From: Siphonodentalium dalli
Taxonomy: Eukaryota > Mollusca > Scaphopoda > Gadilida > Siphonodentaliidae
NCBI GenBank assembly: GCA_032622095.1
Contig: CP136061.1
Span: 120,476,754 to 120,540,753 of the forward strand
Direction: 5' to 3'
Length of the DNA stretch: 64,000 bases
In this document: positions 46,726-58,232 of the stretch, piece by piece
Position numbering within the stretch: position 1 is the first letter of the stretch
Layout: the number at the start of each line of letters is the position of its first letter
The notes under the pieces: model-generated
Databases searched by the model: none
What the model was told of the DNA's origin: nothing
What the model saw: only the letters and a program-made list of their open reading frames with translations
Made by a program: the position numbers and the translations under genes

Positions 46726-47471
46726 GCAGGCTGGATAGTGAGAAACTCTCCCAAGAGATGTACCATGAATGAACGTAACCAGTCTAATTGATTCCGTTGA
46801 TTGAATTCATAATTATAGTGAGTGCCACGTTTAACCCTTTACCCAACAGAACGGCCCTGTGCCAATGCATTCTCTTATATATGCGATTCGACCATAGGTC
46901 GCCTCGCATATATAAGAGAATGCATTGGCTTAACACATATTAAAAATGATAAAATTGTCAAAGAATGTAGAAAAATATTATAAAAATATTATAAAAAATG
47001 TAAGAAAAAATTATAAAATTGTTAAAGAATGTAAGAAAAAATGGTAAAAAGTGTTAAAAAACAAAATTTGTTAGGCCAATGCATTCTCTTATATATGCGA
47101 GGCGACCTATGGTCGACTCGCATATATAAGAGAATGCATTGGCACAGGGCATAACTGTAACCATCACAATGTGGTCAATGAACCGGTTCCAATGATATCC
47201 ATATTTGTATGATTTTATTGAGACAGACAGACCGAAGATATTTTAGGCTGTTGAAGCTTTATTTGGGCGTTTTTTGGCCGGTTTGTTGGGTAAAGGGTTA
47301 AGGGAACTCAATGTTAGTTCTTCGAAGTGAGTTCATACGAAATAAAATACGTCCGTAACACAACTACCATCCACAGGCACATGAAACATATTTCTGTTGT
47401 TCTGATTAATAACAATTGCCCTATAATGATATTTCGAATGTGAAAACCATTGTTATGTAAACATTACTGTT
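46726..47471. repeat. Right copy of the long direct duplication
   Basis: Matches 44615-45526 minus the SINE-like insertion. On its right the sequence continues ACTGTTACAGTGG, the uninterrupted form of a dispersed repeat also present at 57820-57835, whereas the left copy is broken at ACTGTT by the LINE. This suggests that the right edge is the original genomic continuation. Confidence 0.9.
46831..47301. mobile_element. piggyBac-type MITE, copy 3
   Basis: Same ends and palindromes as the copies at 5883 and 44888. TTAA sites are at 46831-46834 and 47298-47301. It was duplicated together with the surrounding DNA, not inserted independently. Confidence 0.92.
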
Positions 47472-47650
47472 ACAGTGGAATTACCGATAAGAGTCCAATT
47501 AGTCCGTCCAATAAGATATCAAATTTTATTAAAACTTGAGGGTAACATTGAAAAGGGTCAAGCATTGAAAAATATTCTGAAAATCATATTCAGACAAAAA
47601 TATTTGAACTTACATGATTAGCGATGTTTCTTGACAAATCACTGTAACAG
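47472..47650. repeat. Dispersed ACAGTG repeat
   Basis: Shares ATAAGAGTCCAATTAGTC, AAAACTTGA and AAGCATTGAAAAATATTCTG with 49890-50025 and, inverted, with 57826-58005. Ends ACAGTGGAATTACC and AATCACTGTAA suggest a MITE. All copies lie in introns of the homeobox gene. Confidence 0.65.
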
Positions 47651-48064
47651 TTTTATTTACAGACCAATGGTTAACTATTTCAACACGCAAATTTTTTTTA
47701 TTGCAGAACTAGCAATAATGAATATAATAACAAAGTGGGTCTCTCTCCATGTTATTCTTAGCGGTGATGTTTTTACAGATATTTATATTTTTGTCAAATT
47801 ACCCAAGTATGTTACTTGTAAAGTTGGGTCCCTTTAAAACAAGCTAGCGGTTGTGGACTGCGATATTCAGCTCGAAAATGGATATATTTAGTTCCACTGA
47901 GTATAATTTATCGACATATATATGACTTGATTGTTCATACCCGTAACCAAAATATACCATATATAGACTTAAGACTTACACCGGTGTAGCTTTTCTCAGT
48001 CAGAATCGATGCCCGCTAATCCACTGAGCACGTTGTCGTAATTTTTTAGACCGCCCGTAACTGA

Positions 48065-48605
48065 AGTTATGCCGATTAATGCGATTGAATATTCCATTAT
48101 GGTTTATGCAGTTGCAAACCGTTAATCTTCCTTCATGTGATTTCATATGAGGGACTACTAGCGGCACGCAGTGTAAAACATTAAAGGCTGTCGTAGTTGG
48201 GTTTTATCTACTTATTGTTTATACAGAAACGACTGAACCTTCGGATCTGAATTTTTTTTACATATGGGTAATTTGACCCGGGAGATCTTATTATGTAGTT
48301 TCAGCTATATAATAAAGTATTAAATTAAATTAATTATTAGTTCCCTTCTAAGAGATCTGATGTCAACGGGACCTATATAATAAGGTTCCCAGGGTCACAT
48401 CACCCATCTGTACAAAATTTCAGCTCTGACGGTCCAGCCGTTTCTGTATAAATAATCAGAAGATAAAAGTCAATGGTGACAGCCTTTCAAGTTTGACACT
48501 GAGTGTCGCTAGTATCATATGATGTCATATGAAGAAGATTAACGATTCAGACTGCATAATCCATAATGGAATATTCAATCGCATGAATCGGCAAAAACTT
48601 TGTTA
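48065..48605. repeat. Long inverted-repeat element
   Basis: Arms of about 200-245 bp face each other: TGCGATTGAATATTCCATTA, TTATACAGAAACG and GGGTCACATCACCC recur in complement around a short AT-rich centre near 48330. It begins just downstream (minus strand) of the HD2 exon. No coding sequence. Confidence 0.8.
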
Positions 48606-48863
48606 GATATTTTGTGTGGCTCTGTTCGCTAAGTATATATATATCAATATCTCGGAAGTCCACACACTATGGGTAAATTGTCGCCAGTGGCAGCGGTATT
48701 AAGGGAGATAAAACCTCCATAGAGTTTGTTATGAGCCATGGCCTCGAATATTGACCTAATTATGTCGCCATGGGTCATTATGTCGCCGCGTATCGGGATT
48801 GATTTTAATTCACAACATTGATCATATGTCATGTACGTATTAGCCATCGACTATACAACTCAC

Positions 48864-49046
48864 GCGCTCCTTGTTGTTTCCAGTGTTTCTTCCGTCGATC
48901 CTTGAACCACATGCGGATTACGGTTTCTTTCATGGCCAGATTGGTCGCCATCTTAGTTCTCTCGAAGAAACTCGGATATTTTTCCGAGGAGAAATATTTT
49001 TCCAGTTCGGCAACTGTCTGTGTTTTCAGTTCAGATAGTGTTGGTC
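48864..49046 (-). CDS. Homeodomain exon HD2
   Basis: This 183-bp exon has the acceptor CTAACATTTAAG and donor GTGAGT, phase 1 at both ends. The minus strand encodes TVAELEKYFSSEKYPS, FERTKMATNLAM and the recognition helix VIRMWFKDRRKKHWK. Trp48, Phe49, Arg52 and Arg53 fit a homeodomain; position 51 is Asp instead of Asn. The apparent plus-strand frame at 48818-49051 is its shadow. Confidence 0.87.
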
Positions 49047-52037
49047 CTTAAATGTTAGAAAGAAGTTAGTCGCAATGAAGAGTTTAAAGATACATAATCC
49101 GATTTAACTCCCCCAAATGACCATTTCTTCGGCTTCGGGGGGGGGGGGATGGTAACCAAATATTTTATTTGAGTCGAGGAACCCACCAATCAAAGGTCAT
49201 CATATTTCGATTATTTAAATCTTAGCAAAAAATCAAATGGTAATCTTCCAGAGGTATGGATATGCGCTGTGACTTTGCATGGCGATCAGTGCTATTGCAA
49301 ATTAATTTCGGAATAAAATACGACCAAAAGTAACGCCAGCAACAACAAATAAGGAAGATTGTTAAAGTTGACGTGCGGAAACATACATATAGTTATTTAA
49401 GAATCGGTTATATATCAGCATGCTGGTTACCCGTGAATATATATTTGTTTACATTTGTGATGAAACATGTTTGGGAACTCCTCTAAAACTATTGGCATCG
49501 CCGTTATTGCATGACCATATATGGAAGTTGCAGACAATAATCGCTCATCATACAAACTGCCAAGAAAAAACATTATAGGACTTTTTCGGCAAATATGATG
49601 TCGTGTTTTTGTTGTGTTGTGAGTATTTATTGGTAATAAACTACTTTGAATAACTAAATCGGCTTCTTGTCAAATTCCGTTGTTGTTGATGTAACCGGGT
49701 GATATGGGGATCATCGAATCAGATTATGTATCTTTAATCAGCGAGCGTATGAATGATTCTTTCCCATTAAATGGACTAAATGACTTCGAAGTGGATTTCC
49801 TGCGAAATAACATAATATAAGTCTGTAAAACAAATGTCATCAACATGAAAAGATACATTAAATTTGTCCTTATTTTCATTATTAATAACTCTGCAATAAT
49901 GAATGATCAAAGTCCAATTAGTCCAATAAGATACTAAAGTTTAATAAAAACTTGACCGTAAACATTGGAAAAGGTTAAAGCATTGAAAAATATTCTGAAA
50001 ATAAAAAATATCTTGACCATATATAGAAACCGCAGATCATGCCATGGGTTTCTACTCTGGTTATGGCCGTACAGATCATTATTATCCAATTCAAACCTAC
50101 ATGGGCACTCTAATATTGATGTTATGACAGGGAACTGTATAACATTGAACAAGTAGCGCAAGTAATATCATTTTAGTTAAAGGTATACTGTACTCAAATG
50201 TTGTTGTTGGTTTCTATAGTAGCTGAGTCGTAGAATAAGGTAACCAGATTTCCAATATTTGAAAGTCTGTTGAGTACGAAGTATAATGTTACGGATGACA
50301 TATTAGCCGGAATGCGAAAATACAAATTGTCGTTGCCAAGTAATTTTTCTACAGTTTTCAAGCATATGTACTGATATGTATCAAATAAATGTTATATTAT
50401 ATGCATGCTAGTCTCATATACTCAATTAAGTTATTGTATAGTCACTAGTAAGTGAGTGGTTTGAGTTTACGCCCTGTATCAACATATTTTTTTACACGAT
50501 CATGTGTGACACTATCCACTATCCATCAATTAATTTGATCACGTCTTGTACACGGATATTCTTAATTTAATTTATGGCTCCAGCCTTAAATTAAATTGAT
50601 ATCAAATAATGAACTTTGAATTTAAGATAACCTATTAACCTGAACGTTTACAGAATACATCATCGACTCAAATTACATACTTTTCAATATATTATCGACA
50701 TTAGGTCGTTTATATTGTCGGGAATTTGTTGAAAATGGCGTACAGTACCCCTTTAGCTTAATAACTGTTCATTAATAACGTTTATAGTCTATATATGTTA
50801 TGGTCCCAGGTCGGGATTATGCGATTTAGGCAACTTTCATGAGCCAATTTTTCGATTAGCACTGAATAAATTACCCAAAAGAAATTTCATGATTGTAAGC
50901 TATGCGAAGGGAAATCACCTCCCCAAAAGTCGCTTAAATCATGCAATCTCGAACTGTGGCCTTCGTCCACTGTGAAATGTAATATTTTAAAAGAACGGCT
51001 ATCAACCAAGAAATATACTACCTACCTTATATGTTTTAAATGTTACAAAATTCTCCGTCACCACAAAAACATTATCAGGTTTTGAACGGGTGTGAACATG
51101 ATCTCTACGGGCGTAGCCAGAGTAGACATTCATGGCATGATTGAATAACAACCGTACATATAGGCCGTGTTATTTAAGATTTTTTTTTATTTTGAGTGTG
51201 TTTTATTGAAGGGGATGGCGATGTGGCCGTCAGGAACACTAAGTGTGCTCCAACGGTCACATCGACATATTTATACCCCTAAATAAAACATACTCAAACA
51301 ATATTCATTTCTTATATTTATATAGCTATCTCCTTATTAATTTATATAAACTCAGCTGATTGTTGTTCTGAAATGTCAGCAGTTTGGATATTACACATTG
51401 CGGCATCCAGTATTCTCCGTTCATAAATTATCGATAGATAGATAGTTTAATTACTCGTCATGATTGATATACAGAGAATAAGTGATGACAGAGTGGTTTC
51501 ACAAATTAATGGTGTACGCATGACACGTGCATTACTAGCCGTGTTATATATTGATACGTGGACACGTACAACATAGATGTAATTTTAAAGTAATGCTGAT
51601 GGAGAATTGTTAAAATAATTGTAATCATGCAATCACCCATGATTCTGGTTAATAAGAACCAGGATAATTATCTTGTTGGTGACAGCGGGTATAGGATTGA
51701 AGAACTACAACTTCAGGAGTGTCCGAATAATGGATCAACTCTATGTATGAAAATAGACAAATTTCGCATTCGTTTCCCCTTTCCAGAATTGCAAAGTTCT
51801 CTGATCGATGACTCTAAGGCCGCGGACTTAGAAAACGCGCTCTGTTTTCTAAGTCGACTGTTTATAGTATCTAGGTCAACAAGGTCTGACGTCGGTCCGT
51901 ATTATTGTGTGTTTTATTGGGATTCAGGGCTATGCAACTACTTGGAAATTAAATACGGTATTGGACGTGTGAATTTGTTGTTCCCGTGCCCCCCCCCCCC
52001 CCCGACCGCAACGCATACGATACAGATATGTTCTTAC
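49047..52037 (-). other. Intron between HD3 and HD2
   Basis: It holds one ACAGTG-type repeat (49890-50025), a GATA-like run at 51430, a hairpin at 51185-51310 (GAGTGTGTTTTATT, CGATGTG and complements) and unremarkable AT-rich DNA. The plus-strand frame at 51627-52091 overlaps HD3 antisense and is not supported. Confidence 0.5.
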
Positions 52038-52217
52038 CTATACGACCAGTTCGTTGATGAAGGAACCAACCTCTCACGTACTTCTCCGTGACGCCCATAT
52101 CTGCCGCCAGCTCTTGTCTCTTGGAGAAACTTGGGTATTTGTTGACAGAAAACTCCTTTTCCATTTGGGCTCTTTGGTGAGTTTGACCCTTTTTCAGTTC
52201 TCGTTGGGAACTTGCTT
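52038..52217 (-). CDS. Homeodomain exon HD3
   Basis: This 180-bp exon has an acceptor CATCTAATCCAG and donor GTAAGA, phase 1 at both ends. It encodes QMEKEFSVNKYPSFSKRQEL, then ADMGVTEKYVRGWFLHQRTG. Trp48 and Phe49 are kept; positions 50-53 read Leu-His-Gln-Arg, so Asn51 is lost. Helix 1 and turn (SVNKYPSF) closely resemble HD2 (SSEKYPSF), suggesting that the two arose by exon duplication. A C-rich run (51990-52003) lies in the downstream intron. Confidence 0.86.
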
Positions 52218-53234
52218 CTGGATTAGATGCGTATATATATCGAGAAATTAATACGCGATATATATACGATAATGAAATATCGTCTGGAGAAAATAAGCTC
52301 CGTACGTCTAGATTATTTAAGTGCATGTAAGAATATAATTGAGCCTTTCCTGAGTATATATCTATACACCATGCCACGGAGTGCGAGAATAGTTTACAAA
52401 CTTCTTGTTGGTATATAAGCACAATTTGGAAATAGAGAAAGGTAGACCTAGGTTTACCTTTCTCTATTGAACAACCGATAATTCCAGTTAAAACAGATAG
52501 TGCATATATACAGTGTGCGATCAGCCACGTGTTGAAATTGCAATTAATTTGTTATTGATCGTAGTGCATACTCCGACCTAAAGATACGTTCATACACTGC
52601 AGGGCAAGTTTATACACGCGCGGCATGGTCTGCGGGCATTTTGTCGTAGCAAACGATATGGTGCCAGAATATGGACGGAAACAATAAAAGCACATAAAGT
52701 GCATATGTGACACAGCTAACTGCGTGCGAACATAAAAAAACGCGTAGTTCCACCTGTAGCCATGCTACCGGAATTTGCCTGTAAATAGCATGCAATTATC
52801 TCGCAAGAATAAATCCTAGAGATATTTGAAGGCAAATTCCAATAGCACCGTTACAAGTGGAACTAAAGAAATTTTACTGCTTTGGTAAAGATGCATGTTA
52901 TCATGTGGGTTTTTGTGATGAAATGCCTGCAAACTTGCCAGCCCATGAACGTACGTACCCCGAGGGAAGGACTATTTCGAGATATTGAAGAAAATATGGG
53001 TGAATTTTCAAAAATGAGCGATTGTGAATAATTTAAAACTACTATGAACAATGATGCTGCAAATATTGTAAATACCGTATTTGCAACATTATCCGGTTGT
53101 TCTTTCTCAGAAGGGGATATATGAAAGATTAGTATATTACAGAGATAAACCTGGTAAGATAATGGCGGTCGATGAATGCCGATGCTTTTGTTTGCATCTA
53201 ACAGTTATATTGAACGCAAATTATGTTCGTTTGT

Positions 53235-53697
53235 TTAAAGGCCCATGCACTTAATTTTCGAGTCGCCGATTTTTTTTTTTTTAGTGACTTGATATACGGT
53301 TTTAATAACAATCTATGCCATAAAATATGATTAAAATACTATAATTCATTACTATTTGAAACATCTGTGTCTCAGAAGATGCCCACAGAGAAATAGAAAA
53401 CTGCTGAAGACTTCCCCCTCTGTCACCCAGAATGCAACATAATTCGAACTTTTTCAATGAACGGGAAGAACTCTCTATCTTTAATATATAGAGTTATTCC
53501 TAATAATACTGATTTTTACTTCAATATTGATGACAAAATGCGTTGGCAACTAAAAAAAAAACAACATGTCCACAGTTTATTATACACCGGATAAGTTGAT
53601 AATACAATGTTTTGGAGCTTCCTCTTTCAAATGGTATAACATGGCATATATTTTATATAAAGTAATCTGATGGTTCTAAAATTAAGTGGGCCTTTAA
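53235..53697. mobile_element. TTAA-flanked MITE, copy 2
   Basis: Inverted, diverged copy of 3335-3815 (GATAAGTTGATAATACAATG, AAACATCTGTGTCTCAGAAG). TTAA sites at 53235-53238 and 53694-53697 flank AGGCCC and GGGCCT ends. Confidence 0.78.
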
Positions 53698-54238
53698 GTT
53701 TTAACTCATTATGTAACTTGCAACTACCTATAGATATGATGTGTTGCAATAGATATTCAATTTTATTCTATTCTATATAAGGAAAAGTGTCGTAAGAAAG
53801 GGAACAGCAAAGCAATCTACCAATTGCCATAATAGGTCTAATTAACTGAATCTTACTCGTATTTACTTCGAGCAGTAATATTTTCCGGTCAGTTTTAAAT
53901 TCGCGGATTTTGAATTCGCGCACCATGATGCGCGAATTCAAAACTGACAGGAATCTTTTTAACTAAAAGTCTCGTATCCAATGGCATTTTCGGTTCTTAC
54001 TCGTTCCAAAAGATATTAGCCAGGTTCAGCAACACTGTACGTGTAACTTACTTGTGACGTGTATTGCAGACAGAGAATCGACGGCGCGATAGATCTTAAT
54101 TTGATTGAAGCTAATTGAGCACATTGCTGGTCATATTGTGGCCGATTGTTCTCGCATCACGAATATGATTTACAAGTTTCACTAGACGTTGGCCGATATA
54201 TAAAACGTATAGGTTTGGCTCCGTAAAATCTTTTGACT

Positions 54239-55234
54239 CACTCTAAATCGCGTTGGGTAAAATTTTACCCATGCAATACAATGGTGCATATATATAGCAC
54301 ACGCGAACGTTGGGTAAAATTTACCCAATGTTGGGCAATGTTTTTACTCAACGAAGGGTAACAATTTACCCTATATTAATTCCCCTTCTGCGTATATAGG
54401 GCGATGTTTTGTACACGAACGTTTGGATGAATAATTACTTAATTATTGGGTCAAATAAATTTCCCTACATATCTTCTGAGCTGATAATAAATGCCCCTCA
54501 TTGGTCAGCTATGTTAAAACAATTTATTTGTCCCCTTTTAAGTCATCTGAGATCAAAGGCACAAATCCAATTATATTGCCCTGGTCAGGCGACACATGTG
54601 CATCAATTTTCCTACATATCGATAGCCTAAGCCCAAGCATATACAAAAAAATCGCCCAACGCATAATGGAAATTAAAGGTACTTAATCCGATCAGAGGGT
54701 CCACATATCATCAAGATACAACAACAACAACAACAACATTTCTTCAAAATACCCTTTAGTTATAAGAATCGATTAATTGCAACAAAATAATGCTAACCAC
54801 TATCAACTATGGTATCAAATTTCCCCAAAAAACGTGTTAATTATCAGCATTTTGTTCAACGAAATATGGCTTATTGTCACTTGTTTTTAGAGCAATCCAT
54901 ATTCATCCGCAATTTTGACCGAGACCGTCCATTTGACGACGTATTTCTGGGCCAGAAACAATTGAAATAACAAACTTCAATAATTGATAGCTGATCACTC
55001 TGAGCTTTGATGGGTAGGTTCCTCGACTCAAATAAAATATATTTTACACCAGAAGTCAAAGAAATAGTAATTTAGGGGTGTTTAATCGGATTGAGTACCT
55101 TTAATATTGGGTAAATTGTTACACTACGTTGAGTAAAAACATTGCCCAACATTGAGCAAACTTTACCCAACGTTCGCGTGGTGCTATATGTACTATTGTG
55201 TTGGGTAAAGTTTTACCCAACGCGATTTAGAGTG
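54239..55234. mobile_element. Element with CACTCTAAATC ends and GTTGGGTAAA iterons
   Basis: The inverted ends begin CACTCTAAATCGCGTTGGGT and extend about 140 bp, with palindromic GTTGGGTAAAATTTTACCC words. CT lies at both flanks. CACT termini and a 2-3 bp target duplication suggest CACTA/EnSpm; this is inference. A second TTAA-flanked MITE is nested at 54673-55104. Confidence 0.7.
54673..55104. mobile_element. Nested TTAA-flanked MITE
   Basis: TTAA flanks AGGTACTTAATCCGAT on the left and ATCGGATTGAGTACCT plus TTAA on the right. It lies in the centre of the CACTCT element, so it inserted later. No ORF. Confidence 0.75.
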
Positions 55235-55559
55235 CTGTTCCCGACATGTACATCTTCATAGCAGTACCATAATAACACACATGCAAGTTACCATTGCTTG
55301 TGGCTGAACCTGGCTATTATAAAACCACCACCGTGTGCCGCGAGTAGAATATAGATTTTCATATGATTACAAAGATCTACAAATAGTGCATGTATTTAGT
55401 CACCGTATAAACGTTTGCATGTCATATATATAGAGAATATCTACAGTTTTTGTTTCTACACCGAAATATCTCATGACTGTCTGGACAGAAATATCGAATT
55501 ATCACGAGCGCCTGCAAGCCGCGAGTGAATATTCGATATTTTTTCCGGACACGAACGAG

Positions 55560-56620
55560 ATATTTCAGGTAAATTTGGCGAAGAAGCGGTTTTTGCATCA
55601 TTAGATGCGGGAAAATCCCAGGAATAATATATCCAAAAATTCAGGATCGAATTAAGATGACGTCCAATGTGACCGCCATTTTCAGAGTTAAACGGCACGA
55701 ACTGAGTTTGATTCGATTTTTTGAGAAAACAGTTTCTGAAATGTATACAATTTATACAACATATTTGTGATGATATACTATTATTCCATTTGACAGACCT
55801 TGACCTTGAGTTTCGGGTTCGACCATAATATCTTCTCGGGCTAGTTCGGTTGTGATCTCCTCCCAGGAACGACTAGGATAATTTTCCGAGGACATTCCTT
55901 GAACATTTTCCGGTCGTTGAGCGCTCATATTGGCTTCTTTGAATCCTCCAGGCAATTCTACGCAATGCAGATGGTGAAGATGTAGATATAGTATGGTCGT
56001 GGTATGCGAAACAAAAATGGCTCAGAACAAATAGCGAAGAAGCGGTTCTTGTATCATTCGACGCGGGAAGATCCCAGCAATAACCTTTCCAAAATTCAGG
56101 ATCTATTAAGATGGCGTTCAACATGGCCGCCATTTTTAGATTAGAAGACAATAAAAAGAGACGCGTTTCGGTGGGTTAGATGTGTATACGTACAATACTA
56201 CATGTATAAATGTATACACATACCATATTTATATGTGTGAGGAGAAATAAGCCTGTCTTTCTATTTCAAATTATTGTCCTTCATTCATATTGCCGATACA
56301 GGCTACACCAATGTCATTTTTATGTTAAACTACAATATACACGCCTCTCTCGACCTACGGTAAGAGCGATATTGCTCACGTTACATGACATATTAGCTTT
56401 ATATATATAGTATGGTCGTGGTATTCAAAACAGAAAACGGCTCAGAAGAAATTGGCGAAGAAGCGGTTCTTGTATTCGACGCGGGAAGATTCCAGGAATA
56501 CTATATAAAAAATTCAGAATCTAATTAAGATGGCGTCCAACATGGCCGTCATTTTCAGAATTAAAATGCACTAGCATTGATTCGATTTTTAGAGAAAACA
56601 TTTTCTGAAATGTATAGAAT
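55560..56620. repeat. Locally duplicated units around HD4a and HD4b
   Basis: A block with GAAGAAGCGGTTCTTGTAT, GACGCGGGAAGATCCCAG and AAGATGGCGTCCAACATGGC occurs near 55570-55690, 56020-56140 and 56440-56560. CACGACCATACTATA borders two of them, and AAAAGAGACGCGTTTCG lies upstream of both HD4 exons. The exon copies and their introns were amplified together, then diverged by small indels. Confidence 0.75.
55799..55957 (-). CDS. Degenerate homeodomain-like exon HD4a
   Basis: This 159-bp exon has an acceptor GCATTGCGTAG but only a weak donor GTCTGT. It encodes FKEANMSAQRPENVQGMSSE, NYPSRSWEEITTELARED and IMVEPETQGQ. Helices 1 and 2 align with HD2/HD3 (S-E-N-Y-P-S, then ELA), but the recognition helix has lost Trp48-Phe49 and all base-contact residues. 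Nearly identical to HD4b at 56671-56829. The weak donor makes it the likeliest member of the set to be a dead or skipped exon. Confidence 0.6.
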
Positions 56621-56670
56621 GTATATCTCTTTGTGATGCTATAACATTAATCCCTTTGACTCGGACTCAC

Positions 56671-56829
56671 GTTGACTGTGGGCATGGTGTTCGACCATAA
56701 CTTCGGCTCGGGCTAGCTCGCTGGTGACCTCCTCCCAGGAACGACTAGGATAATTTTCCGAGGACATTCTTTGGACATTTTCCGGTCGTTGAGCGCTCAT
56801 ATTGGCTTCTTTGAATTCCCCAGGCAATT
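56671..56829 (-). CDS. Degenerate homeodomain-like exon HD4b
   Basis: This 159-bp exon has an acceptor GCATTGCGCAG and a consensus donor GTGAGT, phase 1 at both ends. It encodes ENVQRMSSENYPSRSWEEV and TSELARAEVMVEHHAHSQR. The last part aligns with the recognition helix, with Trp48-Phe49 replaced by His-Ala. Intron text just upstream (ACGCATCTAATCCAAC) matches the HD3 acceptor region, with the AG of CCAG mutated to AA; the current acceptor lies about 50 nt further on. The open frame and good splice sites argue that it is used. Confidence 0.68.
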
Positions 56830-57446
56830 CTGCGCAATGCAAATGGTAAAGATTTAGACAATAAAAAGAGACGCGTTTCGTTGGATTAGATGCGTATACG
56901 TACATGTATATATGCAGACCATATACTCTCTAGAACAACTACTTAGGTTTACTCTAAACATATATCTAGGCGTCACACACATTTTGTGAACAATGTGTGT
57001 TGGCTGGTGGCGAACTGAGTGTTAATGTTTCAATGTAACATATATGAACATGTAATGATAAGTTTAACAGTATAAACATATTTTATCGCTGTAGGAGAAC
57101 AACTAATGTTTGCAATACGGTTTGACTAACAGTAGACACTTGTTGTGCGCAATTGACACACTTAATTGTTTGTTAGAATTTGAAAGAAAGTGTTTTATTT
57201 ATTTCCACACGTAACACGGTTACTGACATTTACTTCAAATGCATTTATGATTTATAATTGAATGCTATTTACAAGCGGCTTTTGGAGCACGATAAACTAC
57301 ACAGTTTGTACGGTAATTATAAGTTATATACCACGTAAACGTAGTTCTAACTGTGATACACACATTTTATAAGCTGAAGCAAACAAAAAAGGCCGAGCAA
57401 ATTTGCATGAGTGTGAACTCGCCTTAACATTGTCTATTCTACTCAC

Positions 57447-57626
57447 TTCTTCTTGCGCGCTGATTATTGAACCAGACATTGACCTGTTGCTCGGTGAGTC
57501 CGATGTTTCCCCCAATATCTGCCCTTCTTTGAACTCCGGGACTTCTATTTAAAGAAAGTTCCTTCTCCAGTACAGCACACTGGTGTTCGTTGTAACCAGG
57601 GCGTCCAATTTTGTTTTTGGAATGTT
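57447..57626 (-). CDS. Homeodomain exon HD5 (canonical Asn51)
   Basis: This 180-bp exon has the acceptor TTTTTACACCCACAG and donor GTGAGT, phase 1 at both ends. It encodes KIGRPGYNEHQCAVLEKELS, QRRADIGGNIGLTEQQ and VNVWFNNQRARR. Trp48, Phe49, Asn51 and Arg53 are present, the only one of the six with Asn51, so it is the best candidate for sequence-specific DNA binding. The exon appears in the wrong frame as a Ser-rich peptide at 57324-57515, which is an artefact. Confidence 0.9.
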
Positions 57627-57819
57627 CTGTGGGTGTAAAAATATAGCAGTATTTAAAGGGACCAAAGGCAATCGCAGTGGGTAAATGTGCGAAAATATGA
57701 AAGTCTGTAAAAAGATGACCGACAAGAAGAACATGGATAACTAGATAGATTTAAATTATTTACATATCTCCAATAACGAAGTGTCGCATGTTGAAACCAT
57801 TATTATAATTATGTAAACA

Positions 57820-58010
57820 AAACTGTTACAGTGATTGTCAACAATCATCGCTAATAGTGTAGTAAGTTAAATGATGTTATTCTGTATATGACTTTCAGAA
57901 TAGTTTTCAATGCTTTGATCTTTTCCAACGTTTACTGTCAGGTTTGTATTGAACTTTGGTATCTTATTATAGACTAATTGAACTTTTATCAGTAATTCCC
58001 CTGTTTAGAT
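57820..58010. repeat. Dispersed ACAGTG repeat, inverted copy
   Basis: CTGTTACAGTGATTG..., CAATGCTTTGATCTTTTCCA and AGACTAATTGAACTTTTATC are the complement of the repeat at 47472-47650 and 49890-50025. It lies in the intron upstream of HD5. Confidence 0.65.
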
Positions 58011-58232
58011 AACGACGGTTTTGGCATGCGAAATCTCATTATTGGAGAGTTTTTAATGATAAAAATAAAAACAAAGTCAATCTATTTTTTTTCAAACATG
58101 TACTTGTTGATGATTTTGCCAACGAGAGTCACTTTATTTAATTTATACGAAAGATTTGCGTCACATGTGTGCTGGAAATTTGAATACAAAATTTGGTCAG
58201 TGAAAAGGTCAGTGTTGAAAAATGCACACATA

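Noticed and set aside
51627-52091. 154-residue plus-strand frame
   Set aside because: It overlaps HD3 antisense, contains a poly-Pro run from a C tract, and has no recognised domain; the minus-strand homeodomain has splice sites and motif support.
57324-57515. 63-residue Ser-rich minus-strand frame
   Set aside because: It overlaps HD5 in the wrong frame; the homeodomain frame across 57447-57626 has both splice sites and WFNNQR.
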